A stretch of 64,000 nucleotides of DNA, from contig JABWCL010000006.1 of NCBI GenBank assembly GCA_013360295.1, positions 62,001-126,000 on the forward strand, read 5' to 3'. This DNA comes from Ignavibacteriaceae bacterium. GTDB taxonomy: Bacteria > Bacteroidota > Ignavibacteria > Ignavibacteriales > Ignavibacteriaceae. How positions within the stretch are numbered: the stretch's first letter is position 1; every line of letters starts with the position of its first letter. This document shows, piece after piece, positions 36,742 through 45,125 of this stretch. The position numbers and the translations under genes were made by a program. Below the pieces are notes generated by a model. It was given only the letters and a program-made list of their open reading frames with translations. It searched no databases and was not told the origin of the DNA.

Positions 36742-37188
36742 ATGATCATAGACACCCTAAATAATTACGGCTCTTACACTCATCTGAATTCACTTTTCGA
36801 GGCGGGGTTCGATTTCCTGAAATCAAATGATCTGAAGGAGATGCCTGCCGGGACTTATGAAATCTCCGGTAAAGACTGTTACGCTATTGTATCGGAAGCA
36901 AAAGGAAAGAATCCCGAAGATGCCGTGCTGGAAGCGCACAGGAAATATATTGATATTCAGTATCTCGTTGCGGGAAAGGAAAAAATTGGCTGGCGGCCGG
37001 TTGATTTCTGTGGTTTGGTTTTAGAAGAATATAACGAAGAAAAGGACTTTATGCTTTTTAAGGATGCACCGGATTTTTATATTAACCTGCGCGAAAACTA
37101 TTACACAATCTTTTTCCCGGGTGACGCGCACGCTCCTATGATCTCTGATGGCATAGTTAAAAAAGTAGTAGTAAAAGTAAGGATTTGA
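36742..37188 (+). CDS. YhcH/YjgK/YiaL-family protein
   Basis: This 148-residue cupin-like protein matches the DUF386 family (YhcH, EbgC), with E-A-H-R-K-Y-I-D-I-Q-Y, a glycine turn GKEKIGWRP, and FFPGDAHAP. Family members act in sialic-acid catabolism, as anomerases or beta-galactosidase accessory subunits. No sugar operon is nearby, so the substrate is unknown. It is divergent from rtcB by 94 bp and followed 4 bp later by a small secreted protein gene. Confidence 0.85.
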   Translation: MIIDTLNNYGSYTHLNSLFEAGFDFLKSNDLKEMPAGTYEISGKDCYAIVSEAKGKNPEDAVLEAHRKYIDIQYLVAGKEKIGWRPVDFCGLVLEEYNEEKDFMLFKDAPDFYINLRENYYTIFFPGDAHAPMISDGIVKKVVVKVRI

Positions 37189-37192
37189 GTTG

Positions 37193-37657
37193 ATGTACAG
37201 ACTGATATTTATCATACTCTTGACTTTATCATACTGTGTACAGTCATCCGCCCAGCAGGATGAACTTTTCAACAGGCTGCCGGGTGTGTGGGAAATGAAG
37301 AAGGAAAAGTCGTCGGTCATTGAAGAATGGGAAATAATATCGCAGTATGAAATGAGCGGGAAGAGCTATATGGTAATGGGAAAGGACACAACCCTGCTCG
37401 AGACGATTACGATCAGGAAATCTAAATCCGGGCTGGAGTATATGCCTGTCGTTACAGGCCAGAACAAGAATAAAGCGGTCCGGTTTTTACTGAAGCCAAA
37501 ACCTGTCGGGGCATTTATTTTTGAAAACAAAAAACACGACTATCCTCAGAGAATAATTTACAGGTTTATCAGTGATGATTCCCTGCACGCAAGGATTGAA
37601 GGTAAGAAGAAGGGGAAGAAGAGAAGCGGGGATTTTTATTATGGACGGATTGAATAG
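37193..37657 (+). CDS. Small secreted protein (DUF6265-like)
   Basis: The protein has 154 residues with a signal peptide (ending SSAQ). The mature part is a predicted beta-barrel of the lipocalin/DUF6265 type: LPGVWEMKKE, EEWEIISQYEMSGKSYM, FENKKHDYPQRIIYRF. It overlaps no gene but begins 4 bp after the yhcH-like stop, so it is co-transcribed. Function is unknown. The tail is lysine-rich. Confidence 0.7.
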   Translation: MYRLIFIILLTLSYCVQSSAQQDELFNRLPGVWEMKKEKSSVIEEWEIISQYEMSGKSYMVMGKDTTLLETITIRKSKSGLEYMPVVTGQNKNKAVRFLLKPKPVGAFIFENKKHDYPQRIIYRFISDDSLHARIEGKKKGKKRSGDFYYGRIE

Positions 37658-37667
37658 CTTTATATAA

Positions 37668-37710
37668 TGGGAACACAGATAACACAGAGCAAGCAGATTG
37701 TCATAGATTG
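37668..37710 (+). repeat. CACAGAT-type repeat arm
   Basis: Starting at TGGGAACACAGATAACACAG, this segment matches the right arm (read in reverse complement) of the inverted repeat at 10552-10669 over its first 20 or so bases and then diverges. It is an incomplete copy of the same dispersed family, lying 11 bp after a stop codon. Confidence 0.55.
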
Positions 37711-37758
37711 CAAAATGAATTGTATTATTAAAAACTTGTATTTTATTTCCGGAGCTTT

Positions 37759-39231
37759 ATGAACCACATACCAGAAGAATTTAATACCTTTCTCGGTCCG
37801 AAAGCAGAGAATGCGGAATTATTAACGCGCCTGATTAATAAGGTTATTGAAACGCAGGCTAACTGGCGGAAGAGCGCTTATCCTTATGACCAGGGTTTGT
37901 TTGACCCAGACACGCATACCTGTTTCAGGCTTGAAGAGGAACTGGATAAATTTCTTGAGAGGAGTAAAAAGAATTTTCCATATTTCCATCCACGCTATAT
38001 GGCACAGATGCTGAAGGATCCGTCGCTCCCGACGGTGCTGGGTATGCTTACTTTTGTTCTTTCTAATCCGAATAATCACGCTTACGAAGGGGGGCCTGTC
38101 ACTACCGAGATGGAGATGGAGGTAACTGATATGCTCCTGAAGATGTGCGGATATAAAGAAGGATGGGGGCACCTGGCAAGCGGCGGGTCGCTGGCAAATA
38201 TGGAGGCGCTCTGGGCGGCAAGGGATTATTATAAACAGGGTCACGTGTTCTTCTCAGAGGTGTCACACTATTCGTGGAAAAGGATCTGCACTATACTAAG
38301 AATAGGTGAATTCTCGGAAATAGCTGTTGACCGGAATTTCAGGATGGACCTCAATAAACTTGAGGACGAACTGAAGATGAAAAAGGCTATGTTTGTAATG
38401 GCAAATTGTGGCTCTACGGGTACGGGAAGTGTTGACGATCTTGAAGGGATTCTATCGCTTAAGGAGAAGTACGGTTTTCATTTGCATATTGACGCGGCTT
38501 ACGGCGGCTTTTTCCGCACGCTCCTGATTGATGAAAACGGCGGAGAGATAAATTCTGCCGGTGAAACGGTGCTCTCCGAACACACCTTCAGGCAGTTGAA
38601 GGCGATTGAACGGTCGGACTCAATAACGATTGACCCGCATAAACAGGGATTGATCTCCTACGGCGCGGGCGCGGTACTTTACAAGAATGAGAAACTCCGG
38701 AACGTCATTCTTAATACCGCCCCCTACACCTACCACAAAACGGATAAACCGAACATTGGTATGTTCAGCCTTGAGGGGAGCCGTCCCGGAGCTATGGCAG
38801 CGGCCTGCTATCTTACATATAAAGTGCTACCGCTTAACAATGCCGGAGTCGGGGGAGTCATCGGTAACTGCATTTCCGCATCCCGGAAATTATATGAGAT
38901 GCTCTCTCAAAGCAATAAGTACAAAAACCTAACGTATCCTGATCTTGATATTAATTGTTTCTACAAAACCGATAACGGGAATACGATAGATGAGATCAAT
39001 ACTGCGACGCTTGCCATTTATAATCAGTTCAGTGTCGAAGCGGAAAACCCGGAGTTTATCCTTTCCAAATTTGTTTTGCCGTCGGAAACTGCATGCAGAT
39101 TATTCCCCGAATACTCTAACCCGCATAACCACAACTTTAACTCACTCAGGGCAGTGCTTATGAAACACTGGTACACGATGAAAGATTTTTATTATCTGAA
39201 AGAGCTTGTTGAGAAACTGGAGGAAATTTAG
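37759..39231 (+). CDS. PLP-dependent group II decarboxylase
   Basis: This 490-residue protein of the glutamate/aromatic-amino-acid decarboxylase superfamily has the substrate/phosphate segment ASGGSLANMEAL, the PLP-contacting HIDAAYGG, and the Schiff-base lysine in DPHKQG (Lys295). It is cytoplasmic and catalyses amino-acid decarboxylation. The exact amino acid (glutamate, tyrosine, aspartate or other) cannot be fixed from motifs. A CCGGAG site precedes the start. It is a single-gene unit. Confidence 0.88.
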   Translation: MNHIPEEFNTFLGPKAENAELLTRLINKVIETQANWRKSAYPYDQGLFDPDTHTCFRLEEELDKFLERSKKNFPYFHPRYMAQMLKDPSLPTVLGMLTFVLSNPNNHAYEGGPVTTEMEMEVTDMLLKMCGYKEGWGHLASGGSLANMEALWAARDYYKQGHVFFSEVSHYSWKRICTILRIGEFSEIAVDRNFRMDLNKLEDELKMKKAMFVMANCGSTGTGSVDDLEGILSLKEKYGFHLHIDAAYGGFFRTLLIDENGGEINSAGETVLSEHTFRQLKAIERSDSITIDPHKQGLISYGAGAVLYKNEKLRNVILNTAPYTYHKTDKPNIGMFSLEGSRPGAMAAACYLTYKVLPLNNAGVGGVIGNCISASRKLYEMLSQSNKYKNLTYPDLDINCFYKTDNGNTIDEINTATLAIYNQFSVEAENPEFILSKFVLPSETACRLFPEYSNPHNHNFNSLRAVLMKHWYTMKDFYYLKELVEKLEEI

Positions 39232-39401
39232 CGATTGATTTCCGGTTCAATATGTGCGGGTCATCTTTAGTTTTAGGTGTACTAATAGTCATTGAAGAAG
39301 TTATCTTTGAAATCCATAGGAAGGGTACATCAGATTTTTCAAGACCCGGTTAATATTTCCCGCCATTTTCATATCTTTGACAGTTAATTTGAAAAATATA
39401 T

Positions 39402-40136
39402 ATGATAGAGATTAAAGGATTACATAAAGCCTTCGGGACCAAAAAGGTGCTTAACGGAGTTGACCTCACCATTAATGACGGTGAGACCTTAGTTATAGTA
39501 GGGCGCAGCGGCTGCGGCAAGAGCGTTATGCTTAAACACATAGTCGGGCTTCTTCATCCTGACCAGGGCATTGTTAAGGTGCGCGGGAAGAATATTCACG
39601 AGATCTCCCGCAAAGAGCTTTATGATACCAGGCGCCTCTTCGGATTTTTATTCCAGGGCGCTGCCTTATTTGACTCGCTGACCGTAGGTGAAAATGTATC
39701 AATGCCCCTGGAAGAATCGGCAGTGCCTCCTTCAAAGGAGGAAATGAACCGTCTTGTTGCAGAGAAACTTGAACTTGTCGGACTGCCGGGGACAGAAAAA
39801 TTAAAACCAGCGGAATTATCGGGCGGTATGAGGAAACGAGTTGGTCTTGCCCGGGCGCTGGTAACTAACCCGGCGTATATCTTATATGATGAACCGACTA
39901 CAGGCCTTGATCCTATAATGTCAGATTCGATAGATAATCTTATTAAAGAACTCGCGGGTAAACTGAAAGTAACCTCTATTGTTGTTACCCACGATATGTT
40001 CAGTGTGAAAAATGTGGCCGACCGTGTGGCAATGATGCACGAAGGAGTTGTTTACTTTACGGGTTCTCCGGACTCGCTGCTTAATTCTACCGACCATACC
40101 ATTTATGAATTTATCAGGCGTACCGAAACTCTGTAA
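39402..40136 (+). CDS. MlaF-like ABC transporter ATP-binding protein
   Basis: The 244-residue ATPase has Walker A GRSGCGKS, signature LSGGMRKRVGLARAL, Walker B YILYDEPTTGLDP and a H-loop (VVTHDMFS). The LSGGMRKR form and FLFQGAALFDSLTVGENV are characteristic of MlaF/Ttg2A, which powers phospholipid movement between outer and inner membranes. No mlaE permease or mlaD substrate-binding gene is adjacent in the window, so its membrane partner must be encoded elsewhere. It is probably monocistronic. Confidence 0.9.
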   Translation: MIEIKGLHKAFGTKKVLNGVDLTINDGETLVIVGRSGCGKSVMLKHIVGLLHPDQGIVKVRGKNIHEISRKELYDTRRLFGFLFQGAALFDSLTVGENVSMPLEESAVPPSKEEMNRLVAEKLELVGLPGTEKLKPAELSGGMRKRVGLARALVTNPAYILYDEPTTGLDPIMSDSIDNLIKELAGKLKVTSIVVTHDMFSVKNVADRVAMMHEGVVYFTGSPDSLLNSTDHTIYEFIRRTETL

Positions 40137-40301
40137 TTTTTTTCTGAACCGGCTGGAACTTTCTCGGCCGTAATTGAGATGGATGTGTGTTTTTAAGGTA
40201 ACCTCCGTTTTCCCTTTCTTTTCTTATATTGGAAAGAGGCTTAAGCTTAATTTGATTTTTATTAAGAATTAGATTAAACAGACAAATTTTTAAGGAATTT
40301 A

Positions 40302-40649
40302 GTGAACGAGAGAGAACTTGAGATTGATGAACTGAGTGAAAGGTTTAATCAGTCCCACCAGATAGATATTAGTGTTCTGCCGAAAGGCGCCAAAATTGTA
40401 CTTCTTACCGGAAACTCCACATACTGGCTGGAGATGGTATATCCCCCGAAAGGAAAAGTTAAGGCTAGCGGAGGCATTTTTAAGGATGCCGGAAAAGACG
40501 GAATTATCACTTACGTCCTCGGTTCGCGGCTGAATGACAAGGATACAATTAGCCTGCAGCTAATCGTCGGGATGAACTGTGTGTTTGAAAATAACATAAT
40601 CACATCCCCGATCCAGAAGTTATTTATTGAACCTATGAAACTGAAGTAA
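40302..40649 (+). CDS. Hypothetical cytoplasmic protein
   Basis: This 115-residue protein starts at GTG, supported by AAGGA eight bases upstream. It is predicted mainly beta with a short acidic N-terminal helix (ERELEIDELSERFNQSHQ). I do not recognise it. There is no signal or membrane segment. It lies 56 bp before the Crp/Fnr regulator gene on the same strand, so they could share a transcript. Confidence 0.65.
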   Translation: MNERELEIDELSERFNQSHQIDISVLPKGAKIVLLTGNSTYWLEMVYPPKGKVKASGGIFKDAGKDGIITYVLGSRLNDKDTISLQLIVGMNCVFENNIITSPIQKLFIEPMKLK

Positions 40650-40705
40650 GTTATTTGTGGGCTCGGTATCAGATCAGGTAAAGAAACTTAGATAGCAGCC
40701 GGCAG

Positions 40706-41296
40706 TTGAATTCACAAAAACTCATCGAGAGCATAAAAGCAATTGTTCCCCTGGAAGCAGAGGAAGAAAAACTTATATCTTCTTATCTTACCGGCCGCCG
40801 CATCAGGAAACGGCAGTTCCTCCTCCACGAAAACCAGATCGCTAAAACAGCGGCTTTTGTACTTTCAGGGTGCCTCCGGAGTTATTCAATAGATGAAAAC
40901 GGATTTGAACACGTGCTTCAGTTTGCGCCGGTTAACTGGTGGGTCAGCGATATGTACAGTTTCATTTCTCAGAAAGAAAGCAGGCTGAATATAGATGCCA
41001 TCCTTGATTCCGAAGTTTTACTCTTCTCACGCGAGAATCAGCTCGAGCTCTTTGATAAAGTCCCGAAAACAGAACGTTATTTCAGGATCCTTACAGAAAA
41101 ATCTTTGGTCAGCAGCCACCAGCGCCTGCTCGATAATCTTAGTATCCCCGCCAGAAAACGTTATGAGAAATTTTGTGCGGTTTATCCCTCACTAATAAAT
41201 AAACTGCCGCAAAAACAAATTGCGTCCTTCATCGGCATTACTCCCGAATTCCTCAGCAAGATACGCGGCGAACTGCATAACCGCAAAAAATCTTAA
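40706..41296 (+). CDS. Crp/Fnr-family transcriptional regulator
   Basis: The 196-residue protein has a cyclic-nucleotide-binding-like beta-roll (residues 20-120) without FNR-type cysteines, a dimerisation helix, and a C-terminal helix-turn-helix (KQIASFIGITPEFLSKIRGEL, about residues 170-190). It appears to start at TTG, since no in-frame ATG or GTG fits near the domain boundary. The next gene, yceI-like, is 162 bp downstream and is preceded by an inverted repeat, making it a candidate target. The signal sensed is unknown. Confidence 0.85.
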   Translation: MNSQKLIESIKAIVPLEAEEEKLISSYLTGRRIRKRQFLLHENQIAKTAAFVLSGCLRSYSIDENGFEHVLQFAPVNWWVSDMYSFISQKESRLNIDAILDSEVLLFSRENQLELFDKVPKTERYFRILTEKSLVSSHQRLLDNLSIPARKRYEKFCAVYPSLINKLPQKQIASFIGITPEFLSKIRGELHNRKKS

Positions 41297-41358
41297 TCTG
41301 GTTTAATAAAATTTCCTAATCTGCTTTATTTTTATCCGGGCTCGGGCAGCCTAAATTT

Positions 41359-41423
41359 GAGTATTGATTATTCAAAAACAGGAACCTAAAACATTACGTT
41401 TCTGTTTCAATACTTAAACAGAA
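41359..41423 (+). promoter_or_regulatory. Inverted-repeat region upstream of the yceI-like gene
   Basis: GAGTATTG...AAACAGGAAC (41359-41385) is matched in inverse order by GTTTCTGTTTCAATACTT (41398-41415). A second, perfect pair TTCTGTTT (41400-41407) and AAACAGAA (41416-41423) overlaps it. The overlap would allow two alternative foldings or a dimeric binding site, about 40-100 bp before the start codon. It is a possible operator for the adjacent Crp/Fnr protein. Confidence 0.5.
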
Positions 41424-41458
41424 GAAAAATTTATAAACAATAAAGAAAGGAAAACTAA

Positions 41459-41992
41459 ATGTCAAATTCAGTATGGGCAATTGACCCCTCACATTCAGAA
41501 ATCGGATTCAAAGTTAAACATATGATGTTTACCAACGTTTCCGGTAAATTCAACACATTCGAAGCTGAGATTACAAACCAGGATGATAAGTTTGAAAGCT
41601 CTGCAATTTCTTTTACCGCGGATGTAAAATCCATTGATACTGCCAGCGGCGACAGGGATAACCACCTCAGAAGCGCTGACTTCTTCGATGTTGAGAAATT
41701 CCCATCATTAAAATTTGTATCAACCGGGATGCAGAAGTTAAGTGAAACAGAATATAAAGTTACCGGTGATTTTACTATCAAAGACGTAACAAAGCCAATT
41801 ACCCTTGATGCCGAGTACAGCGGACTGATGAAAGACCCCTGGGGAAATACGAGGGCGGGTTTCATCCTGAACGGAAAAATTAACAGAAAAGATTTTGGCC
41901 TAACCTGGAATGCCGCGCTTGAAACTGGCGGAGTACTTGTAGGTGAAGATGTTAAACTTGTTTGTGAAATTCAGCTGGTAAAGAAAGCGTAA
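41459..41992 (+). CDS. YceI-family lipid-binding protein, cytoplasmic form
   Basis: This 177-residue protein has the YceI lipocalin-like fold: W-A-I-D-P-S-H-S-E-I-G-F-K-V-K-H at the start, LRSADFFDVEKFP, then TIKDVTKPITLD, and NRKDFGLTWN. Unlike E. coli YceI it has no signal peptide, so it is probably cytosolic. Family members bind isoprenoid or fatty-acid chains. AAAGGA precedes the start. A strong terminator follows the gene. Confidence 0.92.
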   Translation: MSNSVWAIDPSHSEIGFKVKHMMFTNVSGKFNTFEAEITNQDDKFESSAISFTADVKSIDTASGDRDNHLRSADFFDVEKFPSLKFVSTGMQKLSETEYKVTGDFTIKDVTKPITLDAEYSGLMKDPWGNTRAGFILNGKINRKDFGLTWNAALETGGVLVGEDVKLVCEIQLVKKA

Positions 41993-42006
41993 GCTCTTAT
42001 CAATTC

Positions 42007-42051
42007 AGGGTGCAGTGCTCAATTAATTGGCGCTGCACCCTTTTATATTTT
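42007..42051 (+). terminator. Rho-independent terminator
   Basis: AGGGTGCAG (42007-42015) pairs perfectly with CTGCACCCT (42033-42041), followed by TTTTATATTTT. It ends the yceI-like transcript and lies between convergent genes. Confidence 0.85.
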
Positions 42052-42058
42052 AAATACC

Positions 42059-42958
42059 TTAACCCAGCAGATTATGCAGGGCATCTTTCAGATTGTGATA
42101 CTGAAATTTGAAACCTGCTTTCTGTATCGCAGCCGGAATTGCCCTCTGTCCCTCCAGTACGATACCCGCGGATTCGCCCATAATAAGCTGAAGCACAAAT
42201 GCCGGAACGGGAAATAGCGAAGGGCGTTTCATCACCTTACCCATTGCAGAGGCGAAATCCTTCATCCTTACTGGTTCCGGGGCGGTGCCGTTATATACGC
42301 CGTTAATTTCGTTTTCCAATGTAAATAGGTAGATACCAACAATATCATCAATATGTATCCACGGGAACCACTGCCTGCCGTTACCTAACGGCCCTCCAAT
42401 TCCAAGTTTGAAAGGGAGAAGCATTTTTTTAAGTGCTCCTTCAGATGGGTCGAGCACAACGCCGGTACGGATACTTGCTACTCTAAGCCCGGCATTTTTA
42501 AATTGAGCGGCCTCATTTTCCCACTGCTCGCAAAGATCAGCCAGAAAACCGTTCCCCTTTTTGCCGCTTTCATCAAGCTCACTCTCTCCGCCATCACCAT
42601 AATATCCCACGGCTGAAGAACAGATGAACGCGGAAGGCTTCTGCCCCATTTTTTCCACCGCGTCATATAGCTCTCTGGTCGTGTCAATTCTGCTGGAGAT
42701 AAGTTCCTTTTTATAATCGCTGCTCCATTTTTGTCCCGCGACGTTTGCGCCGGCAAGATTCACTATGGCAGAGCATCCTTCGAGTGCATCGGGTGTCACT
42801 TCTCCCCAGCTTACAGTTTTAACTGCTTTTGGAAATTTTTCCTTTGCCTTTTTCGCGTTCGTACTTATAATTACTGTTTCATATCCGCGCTTTAACAGCA
42901 GGGATGTAAGCCGTGTGCCTATCAGTCCGGTAGCGCCGGCAATCGCAATTCTTTTCAT
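42059..42958 (-). CDS. TIGR01777-family NAD-dependent epimerase-like protein
   Basis: The 299-residue protein has an N-terminal Rossmann motif GATGLIGTRL, NLAGANVAG, the catalytic-type SSAVGYYG segment, and a C-terminal DUF1731-like region (PVPAFVLQLIMGE, LEGQRAIPAAIQKAGFKFQY), as in SDR39U1/YfcH proteins. These bind NAD(P); their reaction is not established. It is a single gene, convergent with yceI. Confidence 0.9.
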   Translation of the reverse strand: MKRIAIAGATGLIGTRLTSLLLKRGYETVIISTNAKKAKEKFPKAVKTVSWGEVTPDALEGCSAIVNLAGANVAGQKWSSDYKKELISSRIDTTRELYDAVEKMGQKPSAFICSSAVGYYGDGGESELDESGKKGNGFLADLCEQWENEAAQFKNAGLRVASIRTGVVLDPSEGALKKMLLPFKLGIGGPLGNGRQWFPWIHIDDIVGIYLFTLENEINGVYNGTAPEPVRMKDFASAMGKVMKRPSLFPVPAFVLQLIMGESAGIVLEGQRAIPAAIQKAGFKFQYHNLKDALHNLLG

Positions 42959-43037
42959 AATATTTTAGAATGTTTAATCAATTATAATTAATTTAACCAC
43001 TTAAATAATCATTTAATAAACTAATTGAAGTTCCTCT

Positions 43038-44168
43038 TTGGCAAAGCAATCCCGTTTAGCATTTGTTGATCTTCTCAGGGGGCTGGCGCTCCTGGTAATG
43101 ATCGAGGTTCACGTATTCAATTCTTTCCTTATACCAACAATAAAAGAGGCTGATTGGTTCTTACTTCTCAATTTTATTAACGGGCTGATCGCACCCTCCT
43201 TTATATTCATTTCGGGATTCGCGTTTGTGCTCGCGAGCCGTAAAAAACTGGATGATTTCAGGCAGTATAAGTACGCATTCTGGAAGCAGATAGGGAGGAT
43301 CGGGCTTATATGGCTTGTCGGGTATTCAATTCATCTCCCTTACTTTTCCCTAACAAGGTTTATGAGGGATTCAACCCCAGAACAGATGCGAGCCTTTTAC
43401 GGTGTTGATGTTCTGCAGTGTATAGCGGCGGGACTTCTGATACTTTTTATACCGAGGCTTCTTCTGAAAAAGGACAAGCATTATGAATGGTTCACCTTAG
43501 GAGGAGGAATTCTTTGGATAGCTGTTTCCACTTTTTTGTGGGGGATTGATTTCCGGCAGTACTTCCACCCATTCATCGCCGGCTATTTCAACCCGACGCA
43601 CGGTTCTCTCTTTCCTCTCTTCCCGTGGGTGGGATTCATTCTTGCAGGAGCCTATATCTGTCAGCTTTATCTTAAGTATAAGGATAGAAGCGAAGAGGAT
43701 AAATTTTTCAAACTTATGTTAAAGGCAGGAATCGCGTTTATCATTATCGGTTATGCCGTATACTGGGAGTTGTCACCGCTCCATTTTGAGATACCAAAAC
43801 CCAATCCTTTTTTCTTTATTCTCCGTCTCGGGTATGTGCTGGTTTTCCTTTCATTCGCGTATTACTATTCTTTGAAGTTTGGCCTCGAAAGGAACTTCGT
43901 GACGGATACGGGTAAAGAATCGCTGCTTGTTTACTGGCTGCATCTTCAGGTATTATACAGGCACGTCGTTCCGGGAACCAGTCTTAGCATACTGGTAAAT
44001 AAATCTTTCGGAGTTTTGGAGAGTATTTCGGCGACCATACTGCTGATGGTGCTTATGATATTCTCCGCTAAAGGATGGACATATATAAAAGGGCTGCATC
44101 CAAAAGTTGGTACATATACAACTTCTTCCCTAGTTTTGGGTATGGTAATTTATTTTTTTCTTAAATAG
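43038..44168 (+). CDS. HGSNAT-like / DUF1624 membrane acyltransferase
   Basis: The 376-residue polytopic membrane protein has about 9-10 helices. The opening RLAFVDLLRGLALLVMIEVH is the hallmark of the heparan-alpha-glucosaminide N-acetyltransferase catalytic-domain family, including the active-site-type histidine. Such proteins transfer acyl groups across the membrane onto sugars or other acceptors. It appears to start at TTG. The short-chain dehydrogenase gene follows after 17 bp, suggesting an operon. Confidence 0.8.
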   Translation: MAKQSRLAFVDLLRGLALLVMIEVHVFNSFLIPTIKEADWFLLLNFINGLIAPSFIFISGFAFVLASRKKLDDFRQYKYAFWKQIGRIGLIWLVGYSIHLPYFSLTRFMRDSTPEQMRAFYGVDVLQCIAAGLLILFIPRLLLKKDKHYEWFTLGGGILWIAVSTFLWGIDFRQYFHPFIAGYFNPTHGSLFPLFPWVGFILAGAYICQLYLKYKDRSEEDKFFKLMLKAGIAFIIIGYAVYWELSPLHFEIPKPNPFFFILRLGYVLVFLSFAYYYSLKFGLERNFVTDTGKESLLVYWLHLQVLYRHVVPGTSLSILVNKSFGVLESISATILLMVLMIFSAKGWTYIKGLHPKVGTYTTSSLVLGMVIYFFLK

Positions 44169-44185
44169 AAAGCCGGAGCCGGTTA

Positions 44186-45013
44186 ATGAAACTAAATGAT
44201 AAAAGAGCTGTTATTACAGGCGGAGCGATGGGAATTGGGTTTGCCACTGCAAAAAGGTTACTTGCGGAAGGATGCACTGTTACGATTTGGGATATTAACG
44301 GTAATGCTCTTGCTGAAGCACACGAAGAACTTAAAAAATCGGGAAGGGTTTACGCGCACGTCTGTGATGTTACCGATAAGGGACGGGTCTACGAACTTGC
44401 AGAAAGAGCCAAAGCCGAAATGGGAGGAGTGGATATACTTATCAATAACGCAGGATTTGTTATCGGCGGAGATTTCCTTGAAAGGACTGACGAGGAATGG
44501 GAAAAGACTATTGAAATTAATCTCACTTCTTTAGTTTATACTACACGGGCTTTTCTTAAGGATATGTATCTCCGTAACGAAGGGTGTGTGGTAAACATCT
44601 CTTCTGCTTCATCCACGCTGGGGGTGCCCGGGCTTTCGGTTTATACCGCGACCAAGTGGGCGGTGTGGGGGCTAACGGAGTCACTGCGTTTTGAAGCAAT
44701 ATCCGCGGGGAAAAGGGGGGTAAAGTTTTCATCGATACATCCGAGTTATATCGCGCACGGGCTGTTTGAAGGCGCTAAACTCGGTTTTCCCGCGAGGCTG
44801 ATAGTTCCGCTGATAAAGGATCACGATAGCGTTGCGAAGGTTATTGTCGAAAGGGCAATAAAGAAAGGGAGATATTCTCCGAAGATTCCCTTTACCGTTA
44901 ATCTCAATCCGAGGCTGCGCGGTTTGCTTCCGGATTCCTGGTTTCAGCACCTGCTTATCCTTTTGGGTGTGCCGGAGGGGATGAAGGGGTGGAAGGGGAG
45001 AATTAAGAATTAA
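44186..45013 (+). CDS. Short-chain dehydrogenase/reductase
   Basis: This 275-residue classical SDR has the cofactor motif TGGAMGIGFA (about residues 10-19), NNAG (residues 87-90), catalytic Ser in ISSASSTLG, and YTATK (Tyr and Lys of the catalytic set). The longer C-terminal region (residues 225-270) resembles SDRs that act on lipids or steroids. The final codons and the stop lie inside a 7-bp-periodic array (GAATTAA repeats), an oddity shared with other genes in this window. Confidence 0.9.
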   Translation: MKLNDKRAVITGGAMGIGFATAKRLLAEGCTVTIWDINGNALAEAHEELKKSGRVYAHVCDVTDKGRVYELAERAKAEMGGVDILINNAGFVIGGDFLERTDEEWEKTIEINLTSLVYTTRAFLKDMYLRNEGCVVNISSASSTLGVPGLSVYTATKWAVWGLTESLRFEAISAGKRGVKFSSIHPSYIAHGLFEGAKLGFPARLIVPLIKDHDSVAKVIVERAIKKGRYSPKIPFTVNLNPRLRGLLPDSWFQHLLILLGVPEGMKGWKGRIKN

Positions 45014-45048
45014 ACTCTTGTAGTTAAAAGTTTAGAGTTAAAAGTTAA
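45000..45048 (+). repeat. 7-bp-periodic stop-codon array at the end of an SDR gene
   Basis: Read in sevens from 45000 the sequence is GAATTAA GAATTAA, then ACTCTTG, TAGTTAA, AAGTTTA, GAGTTAA, AAGTTAA. The second heptamer contains the SDR gene's stop (45011-45013). Five of the seven units contain TAA, so stops occur in more than one frame. Confidence 0.65.
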
Positions 45049-45096
45049 TCTGTTAGGTAATAAAATTCGAATATCTGGGTAAAAACAAAATCGCAG

Positions 45097-45116
45097 AGGA
45101 GGGATTTGCCCCTCCT
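45097..45116 (+). other. Hairpin just upstream of murQ
   Basis: AGGAGGG (45097-45103) pairs with CCCTCCT (45110-45116) around a 6-base loop, ending 9 bases before the murQ start codon. The left arm is Shine-Dalgarno-like and is sequestered in the stem. It may affect murQ translation, or be an inefficient transcript end for the preceding gene; no U-run is present. Confidence 0.4.
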
Positions 45117-45125
45117 GAATGAATA

